Assembly (NCBI RefSeq): GCF_000423125.1
Contig: NZ_AUHJ01000007.1
Location: 124,001-188,000 of the forward strand
Direction: 5' to 3'
DNA length: 64,000 nt
Source: Haliea salexigens DSM 19537
GTDB lineage: Bacteria > Pseudomonadota > Gammaproteobacteria > Pseudomonadales > Halieaceae
This document shows positions 20,957 to 30,618 of the stretch, in pieces. Position 1 is the first letter of the stretch; each line of letters opens with the position of its first letter. The position numbers and the translations under genes are program-made. The notes beneath the pieces are model-generated. The model was not told where the DNA came from and made no database searches. It saw only the letters and a list, made by a program, of their open reading frames with translations.

Positions 20957-22011
20957 CAGCTCAGGTCCAGCGCAGGCTGCACCGCCACCGGTTGCCCGTT
21001 GCGTATGGACTGGATGCCCGAGGTGATGATCTCCACGCCCGGCTCAAGGCCGCTCAGGATTTCAACGCGCCGTGCATCACGAAAACCGGTTTCCACTTCA
21101 TGGCTGACGGCAATACCGTCCTCCACGGTGAATACGGTGACTGCTTCGAGGTTTTGCAGCACCGCAACGCTGGGTACGACCAGCGCAGCTTCGTTGCGCG
21201 TGACCAGCTCTACCCGCGCGTAGTTACCGGGCAAGAGTACACTGTCAGGGTTTTCGACATCGGCGCGCACGGTGAGTGTGCGCGTCTCCGGATCCACGCG
21301 CGGGTCGATGGCGCGCACTACGGCGGGAAAGGTATCGGCATGCCCGCTGACGGTGAGCGACAGTGTCGTTCCGGGCACCACCTGCTGTCGGTAGCGTTCG
21401 GGCACGCTGAAGTCCACATGCAGGTCGGAAACGGTTTGCAGGGTGGTGATCAGGGTGTCCGCTTCAATCAGATCGCCGGTGCTCACGTGCCGCAGCCCCA
21501 GGGTGCCCGCGAAGGGGGCCTCAATGCGGCTTTTTGCCAGTCGGGCCCGGAGGCGAGAGACCTCGGCCCGCAGCACTTCGCGGCGGCTGATGGCGTCATC
21601 CCGGTCGCTGGCCGTTACTGCACCTGTACCAAACAGGTTTTGCAGGCGGTCCGCCTGGGTGCTGGCGAGGGTGAGCTGTTCCTCCAGCGAACGCAGTTCT
21701 GCACCCAGCTCGGCGGATTCGATCAGGATGATGGGGTCACCCGCCTGCACGTTCTGACCATCCCGGAACAGAATTTTCTCGACCTTGCCGCGCAGCTCGC
21801 TGCGAAGATTGATGGCCTGCTCCGCGGCCAGAGTGCCGTTGAAGAAAAGGCGGCTCTCAAACGCCTGGGGCTCCAGGCGTTGTGTGCGCACTGCGGTCGC
21901 GGCGCGGTTTGGCGGCGCGCTGGCCGCCGGGCCCGAGGCCGGCTGCAGACGGGGCCAGAGCACGGCGCCAACGGCCCCAAGCGCCAGCACGACGATGATA
22001 AAACGTTTCAT
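20956..22011 (-). CDS. RND periplasmic adaptor (membrane fusion protein)
   Basis: Bridges the permease to an outer-membrane channel. 351 residues with an N-terminal membrane anchor (IIVVLALGAVGAVLW), a barrel-sandwich half (GKVEKILFRDGQNVQAGDPI), an alpha-helical hairpin (~100-155) and the second half IEAPFAGTLGLR. No lipobox. First gene of the pump operon. Confidence 0.94.
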   Translation of the reverse strand: MKRFIIVVLALGAVGAVLWPRLQPASGPAASAPPNRAATAVRTQRLEPQAFESRLFFNGTLAAEQAINLRSELRGKVEKILFRDGQNVQAGDPIILIESAELGAELRSLEEQLTLASTQADRLQNLFGTGAVTASDRDDAISRREVLRAEVSRLRARLAKSRIEAPFAGTLGLRHVSTGDLIEADTLITTLQTVSDLHVDFSVPERYRQQVVPGTTLSLTVSGHADTFPAVVRAIDPRVDPETRTLTVRADVENPDSVLLPGNYARVELVTRNEAALVVPSVAVLQNLEAVTVFTVEDGIAVSHEVETGFRDARRVEILSGLEPGVEIITSGIQSIRNGQPVAVQPALDLS

Positions 22012-22058
22012 GAGAATTCCTGTCTGCCGGGCGCAAAAACCGCTGCATAAGCGGCGCC

Positions 22059-22064
22059 ATTATA
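22059..22064 (-). promoter_or_regulatory. -10 element (TATAAT) for the RND pump operon
   Basis: A perfect TATAAT on the minus strand lies 48 nt upstream of the adaptor ATG. No good -35 is visible at 16-18 bp, which could mean activator dependence. Confidence 0.35.
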
Positions 22065-22142
22065 GCGTAAAAGTGACGCGGCTATTGACTCCATGCGCAG
22101 CGCAAGGTTCCCGCAGGCACTGCCTGTTGCCATCAAAGCGCG

Positions 22143-22148
22143 TATAAT
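22143..22148 (+). promoter_or_regulatory. -10 element (TATAAT) for prfC
   Basis: Perfect TATAAT, 27 nt upstream of the prfC start, preceded by GCG. The -35 region at 16-18 bp is weak. Confidence 0.4.
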
Positions 22149-22174
22149 CCGCGCTTTTTCCAGCAGGTTCCAGC

Positions 22175-23752
22175 ATGGCAGATTTGACAAAGGCAATTGC
22201 CAACCGACGCACTTTCGCCATCATCTCCCACCCGGATGCGGGCAAGACCACGATTACGGAGAAGCTGTTGCTGTTGGGCAACGCCATTCAGGTCGCCGGG
22301 AGCGTGAAAGGCAAGCGTGGCCCGCACGCCACCTCGGACTGGATGACACTGGAGCAGGAGCGCGGTATTTCCGTGACCTCGTCGGTGATGCAGTTCCCCT
22401 ATCACGGGCGCACCGTGAATCTGCTGGATACGCCGGGCCACGAGGACTTCTCTGAGGATACCTACCGTACCCTCACCGCCGTGGATTCGGCGTTGATGGT
22501 GATCGATGGCGCGAAAGGTGTGGAGGACCGCACCATCAAGTTGATGAGTGTTTGCCGCCTGCGCGACACGCCAATCTTCAGCTTCGTGAACAAGATGGAC
22601 CGCGATATCCGCGACCCGATCGAGTTGCTGGACGAGATCGAATCGGTGCTCGGTATTGCGGGAGCGCCGATCAACTGGCCGCTGGGTATGGGACGTGAAT
22701 TCAAAGGGGTGTACAACCTCTACACGGATGTCATTCATGTGTTCACGCCGGGCCAGGGAAGCGTGCTGCCGGATGATCAGCGCATCGAGGGGCTGGACAG
22801 TGCGGAAGGGCGGGCGCTGCTGGGAGATGAGTGGGAGCAGGTCGTCGAGGAAATCGAGCTGGTGCGCGGTGCCAGCCATCCGTTCGAGCGGGAGGCCTTC
22901 CTTGCGGGCAAGTTGAGCCCGGTGTTCTTCGGCACGGCGCTGGGCAATTTTGGCGTGCGCGAAATGCTCGACGATTTTGTCGAGTGGGCGCCGGCGCCTC
23001 TGGGGCGCGAGGCTGCGCAGCGTGCGGTGAGCGCCGCGGAGCCGACCTTCTCCGGCTTCGTGTTCAAGATCCAGGCGAATATGGACCCCCGTCATCGCGA
23101 CCGGATCGCTTTTTTGCGGGTCTGCTCGGGGCGCTATGAAAAAGGCATGAAGATGCGTCATTCCCGCATTGGCAAGGACGTGCGCGTGGTGGATGCGGTG
23201 ACGTTCAAGGCCGGCGAGCGCGTGTTGGTGGAAGAGGCCTTCGCCGGTGACATTATCGGCCTGCACAACCACGGCACGATCCAGATCGGGGATACCTTTA
23301 CCGAGGGTGAAGAGCTGCAGTTTTCCGGCATTCCGCACTTTGCGCCCGAATTGTTCCGCCGTATCCGCCTGCGTGACCCGATGAAGTCCAAACAGCTGCA
23401 GAAGGGTTTGCAGCAGCTCTCCGAAGAGGGGTCGACACAGGTGTTCGCGCCGTTGAATTCATCGGACCTGATAGTGGGGGCGGTTGGTCAACTGCAGTTT
23501 GATGTGGTGGTGTATCGTCTCGCCGATGAATACAAGGTAGAGGCGGGCTATGAGCCGGTCAATGTCTACACTGCGCGCTGGGTGCACAGCGATGACCCGC
23601 GCAAGCTGGAGGAATTCCGCAAGAAGGCCGCGGATCAGTTGTCCATCGATGGCGGCGGACACCTCACCTACCTGGCGCCGACGCGGGTCAACCTGTCGCT
23701 GATGGAAGAGCGTTGGCCGGATATCGAGTTCCTGGCAACGCGAGAGCACTGA
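22175..23752 (+). CDS. prfC: Peptide chain release factor 3
   Basis: GTPase that removes RF1/RF2 from the ribosome after termination. 525 residues, full length. G1 [10 protein letters not shown]2/switch [11 protein letters not shown]3 DTPGHEDF and G4 NKMDRD are all present, followed by the RF3-specific domains II and III. Convergent with the peroxidase gene, 3 nt apart, with no terminator visible between them. Confidence 0.97.
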   Translation: MADLTKAIANRRTFAIISHPDAGKTTITEKLLLLGNAIQVAGSVKGKRGPHATSDWMTLEQERGISVTSSVMQFPYHGRTVNLLDTPGHEDFSEDTYRTLTAVDSALMVIDGAKGVEDRTIKLMSVCRLRDTPIFSFVNKMDRDIRDPIELLDEIESVLGIAGAPINWPLGMGREFKGVYNLYTDVIHVFTPGQGSVLPDDQRIEGLDSAEGRALLGDEWEQVVEEIELVRGASHPFEREAFLAGKLSPVFFGTALGNFGVREMLDDFVEWAPAPLGREAAQRAVSAAEPTFSGFVFKIQANMDPRHRDRIAFLRVCSGRYEKGMKMRHSRIGKDVRVVDAVTFKAGERVLVEEAFAGDIIGLHNHGTIQIGDTFTEGEELQFSGIPHFAPELFRRIRLRDPMKSKQLQKGLQQLSEEGSTQVFAPLNSSDLIVGAVGQLQFDVVVYRLADEYKVEAGYEPVNVYTARWVHSDDPRKLEEFRKKAADQLSIDGGGHLTYLAPTRVNLSLMEERWPDIEFLATREH

Positions 23753-23755
23753 CCC

Positions 23756-24241
23756 TCAGGGCAGCAGGGTTTCGATGTCGCGGGCGATGTCCTCCGGGCG
23801 GGTGGTGGGTGCATAGCGCTTGACCACCTTGCCCTCGGTGTCGATGAGGAATTTGGTGAAGTTCCACTTGATGCCCTGGGAGCCGAGTGCGCCGGGTGCC
23901 TGTTTTTTCAGGTGCTGGAACAGCGGGTCGGCTGTGGCGCCATTGACATCGACCTTGGCGAACATGGGGAAGCTGACACCATAGTTGACCTGGCAGAATT
24001 CCATGATTTCGTCGTTGCTGCCCGGGTCCTGTTTGCCGAACTGGTTACAGGGAAAGCCGAGAACGGTGAAGCCGCGTTCGCGATAGGTTTCAAAAAGCTT
24101 CTCCAGCCCCGCGAACTGAGGCGTGAAACCGCACTTGGACGCGGTGTTGACCACCAGCACTACCTTGCCGCGGTAGTCTTCCAGGGTGGCAGCCTTGCCA
24201 CTGGGCATTGCGCAGGTGAAGTCATAAAGTGATTCGGTCAT
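23756..24241 (-). CDS. Glutathione peroxidase family protein (BtuE-like)
   Basis: Thiol peroxidase reducing hydroperoxides, probably thioredoxin-linked like BtuE. 161 residues with the peroxidatic Cys in NTASKCGFT, the second family motif LGFPCNQFG and WNFTKFL carrying the catalytic Trp/Asn. The residue is Cys, not selenocysteine. ATG 24241 has AAGGAGA 8 nt upstream. Confidence 0.94.
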   Translation of the reverse strand: MTESLYDFTCAMPSGKAATLEDYRGKVVLVVNTASKCGFTPQFAGLEKLFETYRERGFTVLGFPCNQFGKQDPGSNDEIMEFCQVNYGVSFPMFAKVDVNGATADPLFQHLKKQAPGALGSQGIKWNFTKFLIDTEGKVVKRYAPTTRPEDIARDIETLLP

Positions 24242-24327
24242 CGGGCGTCTCCTTGTCAGGGCGGGATGCAGCAGTGTAGCGCAGTCCCGCCGGTAGGGGC
24301 TTGTTACGCACCGCAGGGCGAGGGAGA

Positions 24328-25509
24328 TCAGACGCCCGCTGGAGAAGGCATCTGCAACTGCTGCAACAGCATGCCCAGCCGCTTGCGCTGGTTCTTCAGG
24401 GCATACTCCAGCTCTCGCAGCCGGGAGCGCAGCGTGGCGTGTTCCCACTTGTCCAGCATCTGCAGGCGGCGCGCCTCCAGTGCGTCGCCGATGCCGGCGA
24501 CCTTGCGCTCATAGCGCTCGGATTGCAGCGCCCGCCATTGGTTCACCGATTCGGTAAACAGCTGATATTCGCGCTCCAGCAGTTCGCGCAGTGTTTCGTC
24601 GCCCGCTTTTGCTTCCAGTTCCCGGCGCGCACGAGCAAACTGGGTGTCAAGCAGGGCGCGCTGGATGCGGAAGTCCGGTACCTTCACCAGGTTGTTGGCC
24701 AGGCCGAGGGTGGCACATAGCCGAATCATCCATTTGGTCGGATCCCACTGCCACCAGCGAATGCCGTTGCGGTAGTCGTTCTGAAAAATATGGTGGTAGT
24801 TGTGGTAGCCCTCACCGTAGGTGAGGAAAGCGAGGAAGCCGTTGTCCCGTGCACTGTTGGACTCGGTGTAAGGGCGGCTGCCCCAGAAATGCGCCAGCGA
24901 GTTAATGAAGAATGTGACATGGTGGTTGACTACCAGGCGCAACAGCCCGACCAGCAGGAGCGTGCCGATAACATCGCCCAGCGCCAGCCCGAGCAGCAGG
25001 GGCAGGCCCAGGTTCATGAAGGTGGTCACGGCCACATAGTGGCGGTGCTGCCACATGACGATGGGGTCACGCTCGAGGTCCCGAGCGTTGCTGAAGTCGT
25101 TCTCGCCGCTGGGGTAGTTGCGCAGCATCCAGCCCATATGGCTGAACCACAGGCCACGTCCCGCGGAGTAGGGGTCCTGCTCGTTGTCATCCACATGCCG
25201 GTGGTGCCGACGGTGGTCGGACGCCCAGATCAGGATGCTGTTCTGCAGCGCGCCCGCACCCCACAGGGCAAAAAACCAGCGCAGCGCAGGATGGGCTTCA
25301 TACGCTTTGTGCGCCCACAGGCGGTGGTAACCACCGGTGATTGACAGGCCGTTCAGGTACAGGAATACCAGCGCCCAGACCCACTGGGCTGCGGAAAACC
25401 CCTGGTAAAAGCCCCACAGGGGAACCAGGATCAAGGCCAGTAGCGGGAAGCCAACGAAGATCACCGTGTTGACGGGAATCAAGGCGGGTTTAACAGCTTT
25501 CTCGGGCAT
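24328..25509 (-). CDS. Acyl-CoA/acyl-lipid desaturase (membrane fatty-acid desaturase)
   Basis: Introduces a double bond in fatty acyl chains at the inner membrane, probably delta-9. 393 residues with four TM segments and three His boxes of the di-iron site: [16 protein letters not shown] and [11 protein letters not shown]. The C-terminal ~100 residues are charged and helical, as in Pseudomonas DesB-like proteins. 86 nt upstream of the peroxidase, same strand. Confidence 0.92.
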   Translation of the reverse strand: MPEKAVKPALIPVNTVIFVGFPLLALILVPLWGFYQGFSAAQWVWALVFLYLNGLSITGGYHRLWAHKAYEAHPALRWFFALWGAGALQNSILIWASDHRRHHRHVDDNEQDPYSAGRGLWFSHMGWMLRNYPSGENDFSNARDLERDPIVMWQHRHYVAVTTFMNLGLPLLLGLALGDVIGTLLLVGLLRLVVNHHVTFFINSLAHFWGSRPYTESNSARDNGFLAFLTYGEGYHNYHHIFQNDYRNGIRWWQWDPTKWMIRLCATLGLANNLVKVPDFRIQRALLDTQFARARRELEAKAGDETLRELLEREYQLFTESVNQWRALQSERYERKVAGIGDALEARRLQMLDKWEHATLRSRLRELEYALKNQRKRLGMLLQQLQMPSPAGV

Positions 25510-25578
25510 GGAGTGCAGTGCTCAGGCAGATGAAAACAGGGAAAGGCATACTAGCTTGTCACGGTGAAAAAGTCTTGC

Positions 25579-26406
25579 TCATGGAAGCCGCAGTCTTACC
25601 AATAGCGGGTTGTGGTCTGAGCTGTCCACCGGTATCGCCACGGCGGATGCGGTTTGCAGGCCACGGACCAGAATATGATCCAGCACGTTGCCGAACACGG
25701 TGGTGCGCAGGTCCGGCATGAACGTGACCGGGCTCAGGTCGTGCTCCGCCATGAAGTCATCGAGCGCCGCGAGTCGGTTGCTGTTCCAGGTGTTGAGATC
25801 GCCCGCGATCAGCACGGGGCCCTTATGTCGGTTGATCAGTATGGATAGCGCGTGTAGCTGTTCTCGGTAGCGCTGCAGGCCAAAGCTGAAATTCACCGAG
25901 TGAATATTAATGGCCAGCAGCCGCTCATCCCGGCCCACCAGCGGATACTCTGTTACCGAAGTTGCCTTCGGTGTTTGCAACAGGGGCTCCACTGAGGAAA
26001 AGTCGCATTCAAGGCTCGGCGGGTAGCGGCTCAGCGTGAGTACGCCGGTCACATCGCTGGCGTTGCGGTAGCCGGGCGCGAAAGCCAGGAACTTGGCTTC
26101 GGGCACTCTGCCTGGGATAGCCGCTGATACCGACGCCTCCTGCAGAAAGGCGAGTTCTGCACCGGTGGCAAACAGCTGCAAATCTTCCGCCCAGCCGGGG
26201 TTGCCGGCTTTCTGTATGTTCCAGCTCACGATTTGTATGTCCGGGCCAAGCGGTACAGCCGCCTGCCGCTGCTGCGCACCCATCCCGGCCAGACAATCCG
26301 CCATGCCAACGGGTTCCGCAACGACAAGGCCGGCGTGACACAGCAGCCCGGCGGCCAGCAAGCGGGTTGCGGCACGACACAGTTGGCGGGCAAAAACGGT
26401 AATCAT
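25579..26406 (-). CDS. Secreted endonuclease/exonuclease/phosphatase family protein
   Basis: 275 residues with a signal peptide (AGLLCHAGLVVA). The EEP fold shows VSWNIQKAGN, FLQEAS (catalytic Glu), GDLNTW (Asp/Asn), LDHIL and a terminal SDHNPLL. It could be a periplasmic phosphodiesterase, phosphatase or nuclease; the substrate cannot be told from sequence. ATG 26406 is chosen because the signal peptide starts there; upstream in-frame residues look non-coding. Confidence 0.85.
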   Translation of the reverse strand: MITVFARQLCRAATRLLAAGLLCHAGLVVAEPVGMADCLAGMGAQQRQAAVPLGPDIQIVSWNIQKAGNPGWAEDLQLFATGAELAFLQEASVSAAIPGRVPEAKFLAFAPGYRNASDVTGVLTLSRYPPSLECDFSSVEPLLQTPKATSVTEYPLVGRDERLLAINIHSVNFSFGLQRYREQLHALSILINRHKGPVLIAGDLNTWNSNRLAALDDFMAEHDLSPVTFMPDLRTTVFGNVLDHILVRGLQTASAVAIPVDSSDHNPLLVRLRLP

Positions 26407-26505
26407 GGCATCAGTATACTGCGTTGCGGGAGGTAACGACTGGCAGGTGACGTCAGTAGGCGTCATAACGCTTTGGACCGCGGGCACCAGTGGAGGTTCC
26501 CCGGC

Positions 26506-27849
26506 TCAGGTGCGCTCTAGATAGGACTGGTATTCCAGCAGCGAAACACGGCGGCGGAATTCGGCTACTTCCTGTTCCTTGGTGAGGGTGAAAATGCGTT
26601 GCATTTCGCCACCGAGCGACGAGCGGATGAAGTCGGAGTTGCGGAACTGGTCCAGTGCCTCGTGCATATAACCCGGCAGCGAGCCATTCTTCTGTGCGTA
26701 GCCATCACCGCGGGTGGGGCTGCCCGGCGAGGCCTGCGTTTCGATGCCCTCCAGCATGGAAGCCAGAATGACAGCGAGCAGCAGGTAAGGGTTGGCGTCG
26801 GCGCCCGGCACCCGGTGTTCAAGGCGTCTTGCCGCGTGGGAGCCCGCGGGTACCCGCACGGCAACCGTGCGATTCTCATAACCCCAGCTGGGGTAGGTGG
26901 GTGCGTGGGTGCCCGGCTGGAAGCGACGGTAGCCGTTGTAGCCGGGTGAGAAAATGATCATCGAGTCACTCATGTGCTGCAGGCAGCCGGCAATCGCCTG
27001 GTGCAGCAGCGTCGAGCCCCTTTCCGTGCCGTCGTCAAAGACGTTTCTGCCCTGCGCGTCGAGCATGCTCACGTGGACGTGCATGCCGTTGCCCGCTTCG
27101 TCCTCGAAGGGCTTGGGCATGAAGCTGGCGACCAGTCCATGCTGGTGCGCAACACCCTTGATCAGGCGCTTCATCATCAGGATCTGTTTGGCGGCGAGTA
27201 CCGGGCTGGGCACATGTTGCATATTGATTTCATACTGGGATGGCGCGGACTCCTTGACCACGCCGTCAAAGGGCAGGTCCTGCAGTTCGCAGGCGACGCG
27301 CAGGTCTTCCATCATCTGCTGGTGCTGATTCAGTACATCCAGCCCGTACATGTTGCCACCGACGGGCGAGCCACCGGCGGGTGACGGGCAAGTGTGCAGA
27401 GGTACCACGTTGTCCCAGCGCACCAGGCTGAATTCCAGTTCGGCGGCCACTACGGGCGTCCAGCCGGCTTCCTGGAAGCGCGATACCACCTGTTTGAGCA
27501 CATGGCGCGGGTCGCCGAGGTAGGGCATGCCGTCGGCATCGAACATGGACAGCATGATTTGCCCGTGCTGTCCGCCGGGTGACCAGGGTGTCGGCAGCAG
27601 CGACCCCTCAACGGGGCGGCAGATGCCGTCGGCATCGCCGGAGGCAAACACCAGTTCCTCGACATCACGGCCCCAGATGTCGAGGCTCAGCGCGGTTTTG
27701 GGGAGTTTGAGCTCGCCGTCGAAGATTTTGCCGAGTTTATGCCTTGGTAGCCACTTGCCGCGCATGATGCCGTTACAGTCGGGCAACAGCGCTTCGACGG
27801 TGGTAATCTCCGGGTGGGCCCGCAGGAACCAGTCGGCTTCAAGGGACAT
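26506..27849 (-). CDS. Glutamine synthetase-like enzyme (gamma-glutamylpolyamine synthetase type)
   Basis: Type I GS fold, 447 residues, shorter at the N-terminus than GlnA and ending QSYLERT. GNGMHVHVSM is the metal/ATP site and the ARRLEHRVPGADANPYL block is typical of PuuA/PauA/SpuI proteins that glutamylate putrescine or other amines. The adenylylation Tyr of GlnA is not recognisable. Divergence between the LuxR and AraC regulators upstream suggests local control of amine catabolism. ATG 27849 has no strong SD. Confidence 0.88.
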   Translation of the reverse strand: MSLEADWFLRAHPEITTVEALLPDCNGIMRGKWLPRHKLGKIFDGELKLPKTALSLDIWGRDVEELVFASGDADGICRPVEGSLLPTPWSPGGQHGQIMLSMFDADGMPYLGDPRHVLKQVVSRFQEAGWTPVVAAELEFSLVRWDNVVPLHTCPSPAGGSPVGGNMYGLDVLNQHQQMMEDLRVACELQDLPFDGVVKESAPSQYEINMQHVPSPVLAAKQILMMKRLIKGVAHQHGLVASFMPKPFEDEAGNGMHVHVSMLDAQGRNVFDDGTERGSTLLHQAIAGCLQHMSDSMIIFSPGYNGYRRFQPGTHAPTYPSWGYENRTVAVRVPAGSHAARRLEHRVPGADANPYLLLAVILASMLEGIETQASPGSPTRGDGYAQKNGSLPGYMHEALDQFRNSDFIRSSLGGEMQRIFTLTKEQEVAEFRRRVSLLEYQSYLERT

Positions 27850-27950
27850 TCGGACACCGCGACTCAATCGTGTAAAGCGGCACTATCGGCAAAGTCGCTC
27901 CGGGCTTCAATGCCCCACCCGGGGCAGGTCACGTACTTGCGTCCGCCCAA

Positions 27951-28799
27951 TCATTGCGAGGGCGCCATGTAGATGCGCAAGGGATCGTCACCCGCGGCCT
28001 GGCCGAGGCAAGTGAGTGAATTGATAAACAGCGAAAACAGGTCGGTTTGCGAACTGACATCCAGCTTGCGGTAGATGCTTTTGCGGTGCCGGCGCACCGT
28101 CTCCAGCGCAATGCCCAGGCGGTCTGCGGAGGTATCCGTGCCGTAGCCGCGCAGCATCAGTTCGAGTACATCCTTTTCCCGCGGTGACAGCAGTGAGGCG
28201 CCGAAGGTGCGGAAGGCGAGGTCCACCTGGTGGTCGATGCCTGGCTGGATAAGGTGGGTGACCGCGAAATCGTCGTGTTCACTGTGGGACTTGATCAGCT
28301 CCGAAATCGGCTCTGCCAGCAGGTAGAGGGTTTCGTAGTCCTGTTCAGTGAATGCGCCGTGACGCGGCAGGCGCATCATGCACACGTTGATCACGTTGCT
28401 GCCGCGCAGACGCGAGAGGTAAATAGCCTCGTCCACGGTGCCCGTGTCGGCGTAGTAGTCGCGATAATACTGTGTTTCCCGCAATTTGCCCGCCGTGATG
28501 CGCGACAAGCGGTAGAACTTTGAGCGCGGCTGATTCATGGAGGTCTGGTAGAAGGGGTCCTCCCGGTAGGGCCCGTCGAGATACGTGTCTACCTGCGAGG
28601 CCAGTGCGTTGTCGGGTATCTCGTGGTAGAGCACCTGCGGCGGCAGGTCCTTGTGATAGAGCCAGACTTGCGGGTAGTCGAAGCTAACCTGACCCTGGAT
28701 GGCGGCGATGAGTGCGGGGAAAAATGCATCGGTACCGAGTGCGGAAATCGCCTGCGAAAGATCGCGGTTCCACTTGCTCAATTGTGCTATGTCGGTCAT
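27951..28799 (-). CDS. LuxR-family transcriptional regulator
   Basis: 282 residues. The C-terminal HTH is clear: LLSPREKDVLELMLRGYGTDTSADRLGI continues into ETVRRHRKSIYRKLDV. The N-terminal ~200 residues look like a ligand-sensing PAS/GAF-type domain, not an acyl-homoserine-lactone domain, and there is no receiver Asp pocket. Located 101 nt upstream of the GS-like gene on the same strand. It may control that gene. Confidence 0.88.
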   Translation of the reverse strand: MTDIAQLSKWNRDLSQAISALGTDAFFPALIAAIQGQVSFDYPQVWLYHKDLPPQVLYHEIPDNALASQVDTYLDGPYREDPFYQTSMNQPRSKFYRLSRITAGKLRETQYYRDYYADTGTVDEAIYLSRLRGSNVINVCMMRLPRHGAFTEQDYETLYLLAEPISELIKSHSEHDDFAVTHLIQPGIDHQVDLAFRTFGASLLSPREKDVLELMLRGYGTDTSADRLGIALETVRRHRKSIYRKLDVSSQTDLFSLFINSLTCLGQAAGDDPLRIYMAPSQ

Positions 28800-28881
28800 C
28801 GCAGTGGGTTTGCCTGAGGCTGCGTATAGGAGCGCATAGTGGGCAGGCACGCGAAGCTTGTCAAATACCGCGGCGGCGCGC

Positions 28882-28911
28882 TTGGGTTTCACGGCGACCG
28901 CACCCTATACT
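28882..28911 (+). promoter_or_regulatory. Possible promoter of the AraC-family gene
   Basis: TTGGGT (28882-28887), 18-bp spacer, TATACT (28906-28911), 29 nt before the GTG start. It lies in the 141-bp divergent region between the LuxR and AraC genes. Confidence 0.35.
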
Positions 28912-28940
28912 TCGGGTTCCAGAATTGTGCGGAGTGTCGT

Positions 28941-29996
28941 GTGAGCAATCGCCCTGCGTCGGTCACGCCGAAGTTCCCGTCCGAAGTGGTACCCGCCCCA
29001 ATGGTCATGAGCCTGTTCAGGACCATGCAACAGGCGGGCGTAGCGCAGGGGCGCCTGCTCATTGAAGCCGGGGTTCCCGTGGACCCGCTGAGGGCCGCGT
29101 CTCCGGCCGGCTGTATGACACCGCGGCAGTACAGCAGGCTGTGCACGGTGGTTTCGCGACAACTGGCGGACGAAACCTTCGGCGCCATGCCGGACGCCGT
29201 GACGCCGCCCGGTACGCTGCGCATGCTGGCCCTGGGCATGCTTGGCGGTGGTGCGCTGGGCACGGCCATGCAACGGGCCATTGAATTCAATGCCAGCTGT
29301 CGTGCGCGGGGCCGGCTGCCGCAGGAGAACCGCCTGTGGGTGCAGGACAGCGGCCGCCATGCCACGCTAGCGTATCTGGGCACGGGTGTACCGGCGCGCC
29401 ATCAGCACCGTGTGTTGGCGGGGCTGGCCATCTGGCTGCGATTCTGTGGCTGGATGATCGGGCAGGAGATTGATGTCGTCAGCGCCAGTTGTGCCGGTCC
29501 GGCGCCGGCGCGTGACGACGCGCTGCGTCATTTCTTTCCCGGTCCGGTGCGGTTCGATGCCTCGTCCAATACTGTGACATTCAGCGTCAGGCACCTGGAG
29601 GCTCCGATCGTTCGTGACGAGTGTCAGCTCGCAGAATTCATGGCGCTGGCACCCTACCTGCTGTTGTACGCGCCCGAGGCCTGCCACGACAGCGTAGCCC
29701 GCCGTATCCGGGTGCTCATAGACAACGCCCCGGACGCCGCGCTGCCCAGCTTCACGGCGTTGACAGTGCACCTGAACATGTCGGCCCGTACCTTGCGCCG
29801 GCGCCTGGAGAGCGAGGGCACCTCGTACCAGAGAATAAAAGATACAGCCCGGCGTGACCGCGCCATCCGCCTGTTGCGCCAGTCGCATCTTTCCATATTT
29901 GACGTGGCCGAAGCGCTGGGATTCAGCGACCCCAGCGCATTTCACCGCTCATTCAAGAAGTGGACCGGACGACCACCGGGTGAGTTTCGCTGTTAG
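28941..29996 (+). CDS. AraC-family transcriptional regulator with OruR/ArgR-like N-domain
   Basis: 351 residues from GTG 28941, which has GGAG 6 nt upstream; ATG 29001 is an alternative. The N-terminal ~220 residues match the arabinose-binding-domain type found in Pseudomonas OruR-like regulators. The C-terminal double HTH is complete: SARTLRRRLESEGTSYQ and the second helix pair in ISIFDVAEALGFSDPSAFHR-like sequence, ending KKWTGRPPGEFR. Ends 4 nt from the convergent lytic transglycosylase gene. Ligand unknown. Confidence 0.9.
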   Translation: MSNRPASVTPKFPSEVVPAPMVMSLFRTMQQAGVAQGRLLIEAGVPVDPLRAASPAGCMTPRQYSRLCTVVSRQLADETFGAMPDAVTPPGTLRMLALGMLGGGALGTAMQRAIEFNASCRARGRLPQENRLWVQDSGRHATLAYLGTGVPARHQHRVLAGLAIWLRFCGWMIGQEIDVVSASCAGPAPARDDALRHFFPGPVRFDASSNTVTFSVRHLEAPIVRDECQLAEFMALAPYLLLYAPEACHDSVARRIRVLIDNAPDAALPSFTALTVHLNMSARTLRRRLESEGTSYQRIKDTARRDRAIRLLRQSHLSIFDVAEALGFSDPSAFHRSFKKWTGRPPGEFRC

Positions 29997-30000
29997 CGGC

Positions 30001-30618
30001 TTACCAGGGCAGAGGGGCTGTGCGCCAGCGCCGGGACCAGGCTTCGTACACTTTGTTGCTGTAGCGACGGCTGCCCAGGCTGCCGTTGTAGGCCGCCAGT
30101 GCGCGGTGCAGGTCACCCTTTTCCCGTTTCAGATAAAATTGCAGGATACGGCTACCGTACTCGAAGTTGGTGCGGTTCAGGGTGAGGTTGTCCTCCGCGC
30201 GGCCGATCTCGTTTTTCCAGAACGGCATCACCTGCATCATCCCCTGGGCACCTACCCGCGAAATGGCGAAGCGATCGAAGTGGCTTTCCACTTCGATAAC
30301 CGCAAGCACCAGTTCGGGGGGCAGTGAGGCCCGCGTTGCCGCCGAGTGCACTTGGCGCAGAATAAGAAGGCGCTCTTCGGGGTCATTGATAAAGCGGGCC
30401 AGCCGCGCCGACATGTCGACCAGCCAGACCTCGGCATCGTAACGATCCTGAAAGCTGTGGGTACTGTTGATGGTCTCGTTGAGGAAGATGCGCAGGGCCT
30501 CGCGCTCTGCCGGGTCTTCCGGTTGCCCCTGGGCGTTGTGGCCAAGGGCGAGCGCAAGGATGAGGGCGAAAACCGCCGTCGCCAGCCCGCGAGCCCCGCC
30601 GGCGCACCGGCTCCGCAT
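30001..30618 (-). CDS. SLT-type lytic transglycosylase
   Basis: 205 residues with a signal peptide (FALILALALGHNAQG). The SLT domain has catalytic Glu in LAVIEVESHFD, then GAQGMMQVMP and a late LAAYNGSLGS. Small family-1 form. The ATG overlaps the proS stop by one base (TGATG), so it is read from the proS transcript. Confidence 0.92.
   Translation of the reverse strand: MRSRCAGGARGLATAVFALILALALGHNAQGQPEDPAEREALRIFLNETINSTHSFQDRYDAEVWLVDMSARLARFINDPEERLLILRQVHSAATRASLPPELVLAVIEVESHFDRFAISRVGAQGMMQVMPFWKNEIGRAEDNLTLNRTNFEYGSRILQFYLKREKGDLHRALAAYNGSLGSRRYSNKVYEAWSRRWRTAPLPW

Noticed and set aside
19385-21223. 612-codon plus-strand open frame
   Set aside because: Antisense to the RND permease; Gln/Gly/His-rich with no recognisable fold.
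23100-23752. Possible tail-to-tail terminator between prfC and the peroxidase gene
   Set aside because: Only 3 nt separate the stops and no stem with T-run was found on either strand.
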